Positions 35,063 to 45,395 of a stretch of DNA of 64,000 bases are shown piece after piece. Origin of the DNA: Quercus robur (lineage: Eukaryota > Streptophyta > Magnoliopsida > Fagales > Fagaceae); NCBI RefSeq assembly GCF_932294415.1, contig NC_065545.1, positions 17,674,857 to 17,738,856 of the forward strand, read 5' to 3'. The notes below the pieces were generated by a model. It did not search any database. It saw nothing but the letters and a program-made list of their open reading frames with translations, and was not told where the DNA came from. Every line of letters starts with the position of its first letter. The stretch's first letter is position 1. A program made the position numbers and the translations under genes.

Positions 35063-35389
35063 TTTTTTTTTTTTAAACAAAAATAAGATTCGCTAAATTA
35101 CTCTAACCTCCGGACAAGGTGTGTAGATAACCTAAGGAACTCCTATTTTTGTTTAGCAAAAAAAAATTATAAAACTAATAAAGGAAAATTATTAGTGAAT
35201 TTCACCTACGAATCACGCACATCAACATTATCGTATATTGCAACTTGGCAAGTATTGTTAGTCGTATGAACAAGTAGTCTTTTAAGATTTGATACAATCT
35301 TTTTCATAATTGTGAAGAGCATTCAAAATACAAGCTACATTGGAGCTACCAAATTGAAAAAAAATTTGACAGTTTGCTACAGTAAAATA
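35025..35389. mobile_element. Left part of a non-autonomous element (copy B) and its flank, split by a later insertion
   Basis: Related to 27365-27660: shared words include gacactgattctt, acattattgtatattgcaac-type sequence, caatctttttcata and gacagtttgctacagt. It continues at 41403 (agtaaatagttcattgtagc) after the Mutator-like element. Confidence 0.75.
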
Positions 35390-35399
35390 CTGAAATACC
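35390..35399. repeat. Target-site duplication, left (10 bp)
   Basis: CTGAAATACC, identical to 41393-41402. Confidence 0.85.
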
Positions 35400-36179
35400 G
35401 GCCAAAATGGCCAAATACCACAAATTTTTGAAATATTTTGTAAAAAAACACTGTTTCGGAACTATATAGGGAAATACCACTTTTTATGGAACTCGAGTTT
35501 CTTAAACTCGAGTTCCTAAGAGTTTTGCCACCGTGGCACTGCTGAGGTGGAAATTGGGCCATTAAAAAAAATTATGTGGTACTCGAGTATGGTAAACTCG
35601 AGTACCATGCAACACAATACTCGAGTATACCAGGCTCGAGTGCCATTTTATAATAAAATGCTGTATTTTTTTTTTCCTAAGGAACTTGAGTTTAATAAAC
35701 TCGTGTTCCTTATAACTTTTTTTTTTTTTTTTGGTTGTTGGGATTATTGACAAATAAACATAAACATAAAAATAAGTAGCTTTTTTTTATGTTTTTATTT
35801 ATTTAAATAGAAGCATTGTAAAATATAGAGATTTTAATTTCAAAATATGAATTTAATTTCTACATTAAGTAAAACTGTTCACTATTTTCTCATAAAATTT
35901 TTCCCGGGGGCAAAGCCTCCGCTCCATGGACTAAGTCTCAAAAAATCTCCCATTAAAAACCACACAACATTATTCGAGTCGGGTCGGGTCGTCAACATGA
36001 ATCAAATGATACCCTTAAAGTGTGGATGAAATGTTTTATAATGCTTAAATTTATAAAAGATACTAGTGAAAGTTCCATGCGTTGCATGGCTTTAATCCTG
36101 AATTTTCTTTATATATTTTTTTGAGAAATTATAACTAAATGAGTTATTATTACATAATTTTAGAATTATTTTCTAACTA
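35400..36179 (+). repeat. Left terminal inverted repeat
   Basis: Pairs with 40580-41392; the similarity ends after ttttctaacta. It includes the hairpin array and a Helitron-type 3' end (reversed) at 36063-36089. It lacks one 29-bp hairpin plus spacer that is present in the right copy. Confidence 0.9.
35488..35709. repeat. Array of 29-bp CTCGAG hairpins (left arm)
   Basis: Four units of 29 bp at 35488-35516, 35578-35606, 35616-35644 and 35681-35709. Each is an imperfect palindrome with ACTCGAG near its 5' side and CTCGAGT near its 3' side. The outer bases differ between units but pair within a unit (ggaac/gttcc, ggtac/gtacc). The fourth is decayed by point changes. Confidence 0.88.
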
Positions 36180-36420
36180 AATGAATGATTATTATAATAT
36201 AACATGCATAATTTTGTATATTTGTCCTTATATATAATATCTTTAATTAAGATTATCAATAAAAAAACCTTTCTAATTTTTTTTATAACTCCTTATTTAT
36301 TAATGAAGGAGATGATTTGAACTCAAGCAATTAAATCTTTTATAATACTTGCATAGTATTGTTACTTGCATATGCGTAAGTTGCAACTAAAAAAAAACCA
36401 CAATCTATTAGTTCTACTAA

Positions 36421-36635
36421 GGTGAGTTTGGTTCAGCTTTTTCAAACAGTTCTTTTGGAAAAAGTGGAAGTTTTAGAAAGTAAAATATGAAACTGAGTTT
36501 TTTTTTATAAAAAAAGTAGCATGTTTGGTAAAAACTATCAAAAAATGCTTTTTGACAAAGTTGAGTGTTTGGCTAATACTTATAAAAGTGGTGGTTTGAG
36601 TTGTAAATTACCAAAAAAGACAAGATATATATAAA
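36421..36635. mobile_element. Harbinger-type left-end fragment
   Basis: ggtgagtttggttcagcttt followed by tgagtgtttggct, acttataaaagtgg and a tail aaaaaagacaa matches the left ends at 41783 and 54444. No right end is seen nearby. Confidence 0.65.
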
Positions 36636-36839
36636 TATATATGTTTTAATTACCTCTCTTTATGCAAGTTATGGACACAATATTTTTTCAAAAATTTCAC
36701 AATAAAGTTTGCATGATAAGTTGTTAATGGTACGGAAAAATATAATGTCACTAATAGGTCCAGATGAGAATTAATAACAACTTACTGTGTAAACTTTATA
36801 ACAAGTTGTTCATTCTCTTTTCTGCGTAAATTATTTTCT

Positions 36840-37170
36840 ATTCACTATTTAAAAAATTGTTCACTGTTTTCTCATAAAACACCTAGTGAAATCGTGATTT
36901 CTAAATTTAAAAGCCAAATCTGAATGCTTTTTCATGTTTGAATTTCACAATAATCGAATCTCTTTTTCTGCATTGATAAAATATGTTTCTACATTAATAA
37001 AATTTCCTCTCTGCACATCATGTTTACTGTATATTCGAATCTGCTTACTGCATTCATAAAATCTGTTTTCTGCATAAACTATTTCTAGTATTCTGCATAA
37101 AATTATTTTCTGTTCAGCATTATTTAAAAAATTGTTTACTCTCTTTTCTTCGTAAATTATTTAATAATGT
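36840..37170. repeat. Dispersed block, copy 1 (ttgttcactgttttctcataaa type)
   Basis: Shares aaatttaaaagccaaatct, gaatttcacaataatcgaat and tctgcattgataaaat with 38018-38275, and in reverse complement with 39234-39625. Confidence 0.8.
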
Positions 37171-37589
37171 GTTAAAGCTAACAAAATAACAAATACCTGA
37201 ATATAAAACAGCTTCCTAGAGGGTAGTTGTCAATAATGATCATTCACCAGAATGTTATTGATATTACTCTGTTTATTCAAAATCAAGAACCCAAACAAAG
37301 AATTGTCATTTTGTAGTTTATATAAAGGCAGAAATCATTAGAATGAACAAACAAATGTGAATCATATCTAGAATGAAATTTGTATGCAAAGGGAATAGAG
37401 AATGAAACACAAAACAAGATAATCACCTAAGCCATGGACTCGTTGTACTTGTTCCTAAGGTTCTGAACCAATTCAAATTCACATCAACATTGACTACCAC
37501 AGTTACATAATTTCTTGATTCAGGACAGCCATTGCATCTTTAATGGCTTGGGTAGAACCACCGAAGATGGCATCCATGACAGATTACTA
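37171..37589. other. No gene recognised
   Basis: Inside the Mutator-like element. A minus-strand stretch (VMDAIFGGSTQAIKDAMAVL, about 37520-37580) is open but not recognised. Confidence 0.4.
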
Positions 37590-37945
37590 TTCACTAGCAC
37601 GCGTGAATAGCTTCCAGACAAATCAAGACAGTCCAGACAGATGTTCAAAAGTTACTACTGTTTACTAGCATGCATAAAAAGAGATCTGATAGATTCCCGA
37701 GATCTGAAAGATTCCCAGACAGATGCAGATAGACTATTACTCATTAGTACTAATTTCCATACCACCGACAGATTAACTTAAGTTAAATTTACCTACTCAG
37801 GTTACTTTACCATGGTTCATTTCACCTATAAAAGAGACGGACTACGAAGACAGAAGACAAGTTTCTAAGTTTCTAAGTTTCTAAGATTCTAAGCTTTTAA
37901 GTTCCAAGTTTTAGAAAGCCTTTTGTAATAGCCTTCCTTAATATG
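37590..37945 (+). repeat. Direct repeat with TATA-like motif, copy 1
   Basis: A 350-bp block containing gtccagacag words, accatggttcatttcaccta, TATAAAAGAGACGGACTAC and a tail ttttgtaatagccttcc. It recurs at 38850-39197 in the same orientation. It looks like a promoter-leader unit such as an LTR or a pararetrovirus-type promoter region, but no enzyme domain lies between the copies. Confidence 0.7.
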
Positions 37946-38017
37946 CCAATATACACGTACGAGAGTCTTGGAAGCGTCGGGCACATCATGGTCGGCAAAC
38001 CTCCAAAACTAAGTACA

Positions 38018-38275
38018 GGAAAATCATGTTTTCTAAATTTAAAAGCCAAATCTAAATGCTTTTTCATGTTTGAATTTCACAATAATCGAATCTATTTTTC
38101 TGCATTGATAAAATCTGTTTCTACATTAATATAATATGCTCTCTGCACATCATGTTTACTGCATATTCAAATCTACTTACTGCATTCATAAAATCTATTT
38201 TCTGCATTAATTAAAACTATTTATTGTTTCTCATAAAAATTGTTCACTATTTTCTGCATAAACTGTTTCTAGGAT
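38018..38275. repeat. Dispersed block, copy 2
   Basis: Same orientation as 36840-37170; starts at aatcatgttttctaaattta. Confidence 0.8.
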
Positions 38276-38276
38276 T

Positions 38277-38696
38277 TTGCATAAAATTGATCATCATGGC
38301 TACTCTTATACCACTACTCAACAAGAGCACAAAGGTGTACAGAAAAAAGTTTGTTTTATTATATATGCTTTAAATTTTAAAGATGATTTTCTTATAAAAC
38401 ATTGTAAAAGGACTTTACAAAAGGACATTGACAGAAAGGCTTTGGAATTATATATTTTTAGCACCAGTGCATTTATTGAAGCATCTGGTTGTCAACTCCC
38501 TGGCAAGGAGGTTGGAGATTCAAGCTCCACAAAGACAGAATCACAGTCTCCTAAAAGCTATCTTATGGGAACAAGCTTTTCAAAGCTCCACCCTAAGATT
38601 CAGCAAAAAATGAGACTTGCCACGAGACGGCAAAAGATCGTGTTCCTATTTATCTTCCTATTTCATACTGCATTCTATGTAGTAATTATGGAGTAG
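38277..38696 (+). other. Unrecognised open reading frame (139 codons)
   Basis: Open from 38277 to TAG at 38694. It is basic and Ser/Lys-rich in the middle and ends in a short hydrophobic stretch (FLFIFLFHTAFYVVIM). It lies between the two 350-bp direct repeats. I do not recognise the protein and coding status is unproven. The first codons fall in a dispersed repeat, which argues against a real start there. Confidence 0.3.
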
Positions 38697-38849
38697 TCCA
38701 TGAGCATGAGCAGTATGAGGATAACTCTGATCCGCTAGGTTATGATAACTACGCATATACAGATTGAAAGACAGATAGATATGCCAAGACAGAATGCTCT
38801 CCCGCAGTGATAGATCACTATTCACTGGCAACAGATCACTATTCACCAG

Positions 38850-39197
38850 CATGCGTGAATAGTTTCCAGACAAATCAAGACAGTCCAGACAGTTCAGACA
38901 GATACAGACAGGTGTTCAAAAGTTACTACTGTTTACTAGCATGCGTAAAAAGAGATCTGATAGATTCCCGAGATCTGAAAGATTCCCAGACAGACGCAGA
39001 CAGACTACTACTTATCAGTACTAATTTCCATACCACCGACAGATTAACTTAAGTTAAATTTACCTACTTTACCATGGTTCATTTCACCTATAAAAGAGAC
39101 GGACTACAAAGACAGAAGACAAGTTTCTAAGTTTCTAAGATTCTAAGTGTTTAAGTTCCAAGTTTTAGAAAGCCTTTTGTAATAGCCTTCCCTCTCC
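38850..39197 (+). repeat. Direct repeat with TATA-like motif, copy 2
   Basis: Second copy of 37590-37945. It has an extra gttcagacagatacagacag segment and lacks a short caggtta segment, with few substitutions otherwise. It then continues into ccctctcccttaaaaagac, absent from copy 1. Confidence 0.75.
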
Positions 39198-39233
39198 CTT
39201 AAAAAGACTTTTGTACTCTCTCCCCCTCAAAAA

Positions 39234-39625
39234 GATTTTATGAATGCAGTAAGCAGATTTGAATATGTAGTAAACATGATGTGTAGAGAGCAAATTATAT
39301 TAATGTAGAAACAAATTTTATCAATGCAGAAAAATAGATTTGATTATTGTGAAATTCAAACAAGAAAAAGCATTCAGATTTGGCGTTTAAATTTAGAAAA
39401 CACGATTTCACTAGGTGTTTTATGAGAAAACAATGAACAATTTATGCAGTGAACAGAGAATAATTTATGTAGAAAAGAGAGTGAACAATTTTTTAAATAA
39501 TGCTGAATAGAAAATAATTTTATGCAAAATCCTAGAAATAGTTTATGTAGAAAATAGTGAACAATTGTTATGAGAAAACAATGAATAGTTTTAATTAATG
39601 CAGAAAACAAATTTTATGAATGTAG
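39234..39625. repeat. Dispersed block, inverted copy
   Basis: Reverse complement of the blocks at 36840 and 38018, so the interior of the element is itself partly palindromic. Confidence 0.8.
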
Positions 39626-39639
39626 TAAGCAGATTTGAA

Positions 39640-39990
39640 TAAATGTACAGATGTACAAATATTCCGAACTTGTTGAGAAATTTGATTTCGTTGAAAGTAC
39701 AAAATCGTGAAAATTCATTTAGTTATTGTGTACATTAGATGTACAGATCATTCGAATTTGTAAAAAACAAAATTTAGATGTACAGATCGTTTAAATTTGA
39801 TTTCGTTGATTGTATAAAATCTTGAAAGTACAAAATAAAATTGTGTAAATTAGATGTACAGATAGTCTGAATTTGTTGAAAAGTTTGAATTCGTTAAATG
39901 TACAAAATCGTGAAAATTAAATGGAAAACTGTGTACTAATGTATTGATCATCCGAATTTGATGAAAAATTCGAAATCATTGAATGAAGAA
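39640..39990. repeat. Degenerate tandem repeat, about 100-bp unit, 3-4 copies
   Basis: Repeated order: tagatgtacagat, attcgaatttg-type, tttgatttcgttga, gtacaaaatcgtgaaaatt. The units are diverged. Confidence 0.7.
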
Positions 39991-40579
39991 AATCGTGTAA
40001 GCTCAATGGAAAATCAAAGAACGTACCAAATTGTTGAGCAGCACATGCAGCATTACAAACATCAGTGTAGTAATGGTGGACAGCTCACCCCCAAAATTAA
40101 TGCAGAAACTTTCCAGGGATGCTCTGCATCCTTGAAAACGGTGCATTACAAAGGGTTGCATATCTGTGTATTCACGTGGCAAGTCCTTACTTTAGGAGCC
40201 ATATGGTTTTTTTGTGAAAGAGTGGTTGGTCTATGTGGTTTGGATGAGTCTGTATGTATTGAATTTATTAATTTTTGCTACAAGTAATGTACAATAAATC
40301 TAATTTGGGTGATAAGTGTTATGTGTGTAACATTTCAAATTACACAAATATTGGAAACATCAACATATCTAACTGGAGGCATTTCACTTCCTAAGGTGTT
40401 TCCTACATTACAAAGCAGAGGGCATTGTCCAACCAAAACACAAGAATCATATGTAGCAACAAAGAACAGCAGGGAAAAAATGACACAATGATTTCATATA
40501 AACTTAGCCAAAACTAATGAACAGTTAATCTTTAGATTTGTAAAAGTTGAATGTACATAATCATCAGTTGTCTTATATA
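39991..40579 (+). other. No gene recognised; open stretch 39958-40287
   Basis: A plus-strand open frame (YQIVEQHMQHYKHQCSNGGQ onward) runs to 40287. I cannot assign it and it may be chance or a captured fragment. Confidence 0.3.
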
Positions 40580-41392
40580 TAGTTAGAAAATAATTCTAAA
40601 ATTATGTAATAATAACTCATTTAGTTATAATTTCTCAAAAAAATATATAAAGAAAATTCAGGATTAAAGCCATGCAACGCATGGAACTTTCACTAGTATC
40701 TTTTATAAATTCAAGCATTATAAAACATTTCATCCACACTTTAAGGGTATCATTTGATTCATGTTGACGACCCGACCCGACTCGAATAATGTTGTGTGGT
40801 TTTTAATGGGAGATTTTTTGAGGCTTAGTCCATGGAGCGGAGGCTTTGCCCTCGGGAAAAATTTTATGAGAAAATAGTGAACAGTTTTACTTAATGTAGA
40901 AATTAAATTCATATTTTGAAATTAAAATCTCTATATTTTACAATGCTTCTATTTAAATAAATAAAAACATAAAAAAAAGCTACTTATTTTTATGTTTATG
41001 TTTATTTGTCAATAATCCCAACAACCAAAAAAAAAAAAAAGTTATAAGGAACACAAGTTTATTAAACTCGAGTTCCTTACAAGGTACTCGAGCTTGGTGA
41101 GCTCGAGTACCTTAGGAAAAAAAAAATACAGCATTTTATTATAAAATGGTACTCGAGCCTAGTATACTCGAGTATTGTGTTGCATGGTACTCGAGTTTAC
41201 CATGCTCGAGTACCACATAATTTTTTTTAATGGCCCAATTTCCACCTCAGCAGTGCCACGGTGGCAAAACTCCTAGGAACTCGAGTTTAAGAAACTCGAG
41301 TTCCATAAAAAGTGGTATTTCCCTATATAGTTCCGAAACAGTGTTTTTTTACAAAATATTTCAAAAATTTGTGGTATTTGGCCATTTTGGCC
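40580..41392 (-). repeat. Right terminal inverted repeat
   Basis: Inverted partner of 35400-36179. It carries an additional 29-bp hairpin at 41083-41111 and the second Helitron-type 3' end (hairpin ccatgcaacgcatgg at 40670-40684, CTAG at 40693-40696). Confidence 0.9.
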
Positions 41393-41402
41393 CTGAAATA
41401 CC
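41393..41402. repeat. Target-site duplication, right (10 bp)
   Basis: CTGAAATACC, identical to 35390-35399. Confidence 0.85.
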
Positions 41403-41528
41403 ACTAGTAAATAGTTCATTGTAGCAAGTTGCTACTTGATTTTATTCTTTTTTATTCCATCTCTCTCTCATCTCAGCCTTTCTCTTTCTAATAATTTTTT
41501 TGTTGAATTCTCTCTCTCTCTCTAATAA
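41403..41528. mobile_element. Remainder of the split non-autonomous element (copy B)
   Basis: agtaaatagttcattgtagc then ttgctacttgattttatt and a CT run match 27668-27740 of copy A. It then joins methyltransferase-gene intron sequence. Confidence 0.65.
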
Positions 41529-42460
41529 TTACCACTTGTTTACTTTACTCGTTCATATTTTATTCAAACAAATTTTAGGAGATAGACAATGCAAATACAC
41601 GGGCCAATCAGCGGTAGATAAAATTATCTATGATTTTTTCTTCAAATTCCGAGTTTAACTAAAATACCAATTGATTTTGATTTTGGGCGCGTACCCCTGG
41701 AGTACAATTTTTTTTTTTTTTTTTTTTTTTGGGGTTGATAAATTGCAATGCATTACTGGATAAAAGCGGAACAAAAGGGATAGGGTGAGTTTGGTTCAGC
41801 TTTTTGTAAAAGTACATAATGAAAAAGTTGAGTTTTGTTAAAAGTGCATAATGAAAAAGTGGAGTTTCAAAAAGCTGAGTGTTTGGTAAAAACTGTTAAA
41901 AAGTGCATAATAAAAAAGCTGAGTGTTTGGCTAGCACTTATAAAAGTGGCAGTTTGAGGGATAAATTATCAAAAAAGACAATATATATATAAGGGAATTT
42001 ATTTCATACTTTTTTTTTTTTTTTGGATGTGAGTTTATTTCATACTTATTAAATCATCTATTTCATATACTTACTAAATAATAATAATAATAAAAAATAT
42101 ATATTATTGGTATTATTTTAATAATGTTTGGGCAATTTTTCTTTTTTAGTGTCATAATTATTTGTTATTACTATTAATGACTTCTTATTAATATTAATTA
42201 AATCTAAATAATTTTCATCATCATGAAGCACAAAATAAAAATGTAAAAAGTTGATAAAATATACACCAATAATCCAAGTTTAAATTATACTACATAAAAA
42301 TGTAAAAACATATAAAATACATATTAATAACCCAAGTTTAAATTGTACAACACAAAAATGTAAAAAATATGATAAAATACATACCAATAACCCAAGTTTA
42401 AATTGTACTACATGATATTATAAAAAAAAAAAAAAAAGACAACTATTAATTATTATCCCC

Positions 42461-43972
42461 TCAAATGGAATTAGCAATGGAATCACGAAGAACCACCATC
42501 GCAGGGTCTGTTAAAGATCCTGAGTTCTGCTCATAACTGCTATCTGCTTCACTATTATGTTCTCTTCTAGAAATTGAATCTCGATTGGCGTTTATGAAGC
42601 CCTTATCATCCCTATCATTTAGTCTAACAAAATTATGAAGAGCCATAGTAGCAAATACAATAAGTATTTGGATATGGAATGGAAAATATGGCATGTTTCT
42701 GATAATTCTCCATTTATTCTTCCATACACCAAAAGTGCGTTCAATCGAACATCGAAGAGATGAGTGAGCATGATTAAATTTTTCATGTCTAGTTCTAGGG
42801 CTTCCACCTCTCCTTCGAAAGTCTTGAAGATGGTATGATATCCCCTTGTATGATGCCAAATAGCCTTTCATCATTGGGTATCCAGAATCAACTACATAAT
42901 ATTTCCCTAGAAAAAAAAATTCAATTGTATTAACACACTCATACAATATGTCATTTTAATGAACAACTAACTAACCAATTACAAACCTGGTGGTGGGTGT
43001 GGAAAGTTGTTACTCTGTTTCCGAATAGTATCAAGAAAAATGTGAGTGTCGTGTGCTGCACCTTCCCATCCAGGCAAAACAAATGTGAATAACATATCAA
43101 AGTCACATGCAGCCATCACATTTTGGGTTGGATATCCCTTTCTTCCAAAGTATGGAATGGACTTCTCAGTAGGTACAACCGCTGTCACATGTGTGCCATC
43201 AATCACACCGATGCAATCCTAATAAAAACATTAATAGTTTTCAATTCCACATGCATTGTATTATCTTATAGATAATAACACTTATTCAAATATACAATAG
43301 TACACATACTTTGAAATGTGGCCAATAAATTGGATGGTCTTGTATTTTGGTTGGAACTTCATTAAAAGTTGGATCCGAAGGCTTTACATATGCAGCTGCA
43401 AAGCGAGCACCCAACAGAGTGATCATCTTCTCAAAATGTCTACTTATGGTTTCACCCGAATGCTGAAATATTTCTTGAATCATTTGGTTACATGGTCCAT
43501 GACCAAGTATCAGTAAACAGATTGCCACTGACTCTTCTAACCTTATATTCCTTGAATGTTGAAGTCCAAAGTCATGTTGTAAAACTTGACACAAATTAAG
43601 AAATACCTCATTTTTCATTCTAAACATATTGTAACACAATTTCTCATTACCTTCCATACAACGTCTCACCCAAGCCCATCCTGTTTGTTCAGAATCATAA
43701 CAAGAAGTCTTATCAATGTACTTATTGAAATATGTCACAACTGTTTCACAGGTAACTGCCACAAGCTGGTAAAACTCCTCATCAGAATCATCGTTACTAT
43801 CATCATCATTAGAATCACTGTCACTGTCATCATCACTGTCACTACTCTCACCATCATCATCATCATCATTGTTATCACCATCATCATCATCATTATTATC
43901 ACCATCATTATTATTGTCAGCATTATTATAATCACCTCCATCATGATAATCACAGTAATTTCTGTAATGTCT
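42461..43972 (-). CDS. PIF/Harbinger (HARBI1-type) DDE transposase
   Basis: Three exons with GT-AG borders: from about 43972 to 43310, 43218-42987 and 42906-42461. The N-terminal part is a Asp/Asn/Ser-rich acidic tract encoded by a GAT/CATC-type trinucleotide repeat (43770-43960). It is followed by QTGWAWVRRCMEGNEKLCYN and a helical region. The catalytic part keeps all three acidic residues: VIDGTHVTA (D1), YYVVDSGYP (D2) and SIERTFGVWKNKWRI (E). I see no stop or frameshift after the acidic tract. No in-frame ATG was found upstream of the tract, with only about 50 bp left to the element end. The 5' end may therefore be truncated or start at a non-ATG codon. It would cut at short TWA-type sites in the nucleus. 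Confidence 0.83.
43770..43960. repeat. ATC/CATC trinucleotide repeat
   Basis: It codes for the acidic N-terminal tract of the Harbinger transposase on the minus strand. Confidence 0.85.
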
Positions 43973-44360
43973 TCAGCTTTTTGTAATATGGGCGTTTTTA
44001 GCTCCTAAAAGTGCAAACAAACGCACACATAATCTGCCTTACAAAGAGCCGACAAGGCAGGGGGCAGGTTATCCAAAAGGAAAACAAAAGCCAAACGAGA
44101 TTGTAAAGAAAATCTAGCTACGTGGAGTACAATTGATAGTCCATGAGAATCTAGTTGACCCCTGGAGTACAATTGATAGTCCATGAATACGTTCGAAAAC
44201 TCAAGCACTATTGCACTGTTGATGACGATGTTCAAATACGGTCCAATCCTAGAAATGCGAGGTATATATACATATATTGTCTATTTTTATCTAATCTTGG
44301 CCTTTTTTAATTTTTAACTTTGAAGTTAATTTTTGTTTCATATTAATAATCAGATACTAT

Positions 44361-44881
44361 GTTAAGTTTTTACCATGTTACTGCCAAAAGAACAGAATTC
44401 AAAATGCTACTGCCATTGAGACCTTTTTTCGATTTACTTGGCAAGTTGCCGTAGCAGAACATATATCTTTATTGAATCAACAAGCATTTTATTCAAACCC
44501 GAAGAGACCTGAATTGCATAGCAGATTACAAAGAACTTGCAGCAGGACTGAAAATTGAAAACTACAAAAACGAAAGATTACAAGAATACAGCCACTTTTT
44601 CACATCAGATTTCACATTTTAAAGCAAGAGAACATACTAAAAAACTAAGCAGGACTTAGATGAGCAATCAGCAGCCTTTAAATTTCCTTATTAACTGAGT
44701 CAGTGAGAAAAATTGGAAGTACGACCTTTAAATTGCATAGCAGCCTTTAAATTTCCAACCTTTACAATATTTGGAAGGAGAATGTTTTCCATCTCATTCA
44801 GAATTCAGATAGATTTCATTTATTGGTAAGTATGACCTTTTTATACCTATTAAGCCTTGAATAGTCCCTAATCAACCTTAT
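44361..44881. other. No gene recognised
   Basis: AT-rich sequence with a local duplication (cctttaaatttcc / cctttaaattgc near 44680-44760). Confidence 0.55.
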
Positions 44882-44998
44882 GGCCTGTTTGGATGGAGGA
44901 AGGGAAGTGGAGGGGAGTAGAGTAGTGTTGCTAAAAATAAGTTAATTTTGTACTAAATCTACTTTATTCTATTCTACTCCCCTCAATCCAAACGGACC
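44882..44998. mobile_element. Small MITE (about 117 bp), Tourist-like
   Basis: The left end ggcctgtttggatggagg and the reversed right end cggtccgtttggattgagg pair almost fully, with ggggagtag inside both arms. Flanking TTA-type bases fit a PIF/Harbinger MITE. Confidence 0.65.
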
Positions 44999-45395
44999 GT
45001 TAATCTTAGATAGTAGATGTGCTGGTTGGTCAAGGCTCATCACTGTGCTTGGCTTTGATAATTGATATTTTGTTGCACAAACAACATTACTCTGGCATTG
45101 GTCAAAACTTTTGGTTTTTAACACCGTCTTATGGTCCACTCCAAGAAGTTGTACCTTCATTCTAGCTTCCTAAAAAATGGGCAGAGAAATAAAAACAGGA
45201 TCAACTTGAGTTGCAGAATATAGGCTGCCATCTGTATTGGGAAAAAAAAAAAAGAGCTATATATAGTTAGAATTGCTGGAAAGAGAAACAAATAGAATTC
45301 AAATCAAATAGATTAAAAGGTGATCCAGGACAAAACAGAAAAAAGTCACCATGATAACAGAACTAGCACAAACATTAGAACGATATAAGTACGAA

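Larger units (their letters stand above)
35400..41392. mobile_element. Mutator-like element with 0.8-kb terminal inverted repeats (5993 bp)
   Basis: Bounded by perfect 10-bp duplications (CTGAAATACC). The ends start ggccaaaatggccaaatacc in both directions, and the inverted repeats run 780 bp (left) and 813 bp (right) with few differences. Length of repeats and size of the target duplication fit Mutator-like elements. No transposase is recognisable inside, so it is non-autonomous. The interior holds several diverged repeat blocks, a Harbinger-type fragment, a pair of 350-bp direct repeats and unrecognised ORFs. High similarity of the two arms suggests a fairly recent insertion. Confidence 0.9.
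41783..44028 (-). mobile_element. PIF/Harbinger element (about 2.25 kb)
   Basis: The left end GGGTGAGTTTGGTTCAGC and the reversed right end GTGTGCGTTTGTTTGCAC form a short imperfect terminal repeat, with ATA on both outer sides as a possible 3-bp duplication. It contains a HARBI1-type transposase on the minus strand. The second, Myb-like gene normal for autonomous members is not seen. Related left ends lie at 36421 and 54444. Confidence 0.8.
41529..44360 (+). pseudogene. Partial duplicate of the RlmH-type gene, split by a Harbinger element
   Basis: 41529-41710 copies intron 1, exon 2 (agacaatgcaaatacacggg) and intron 2 of the gene at 48260. It then jumps from ttttgggc to cccctggagtacaatt, losing about 45 bp of exon 3. 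After the inserted element the duplicate resumes at about 44103-44170 and 44159-44360. This part covers exon 3 (agtacaattgatagtccatg appears twice, ttcaaatacggtccaatcct) and the start of intron 3. It lacks exon 1 and exons 4-7, so it cannot encode the enzyme. Confidence 0.88.

Noticed and set aside
43586-44008. Plus-strand Ile/Thr-rich frame
   Set aside because: Antisense of the ATC trinucleotide repeat that codes the acidic tract of the Harbinger transposase.
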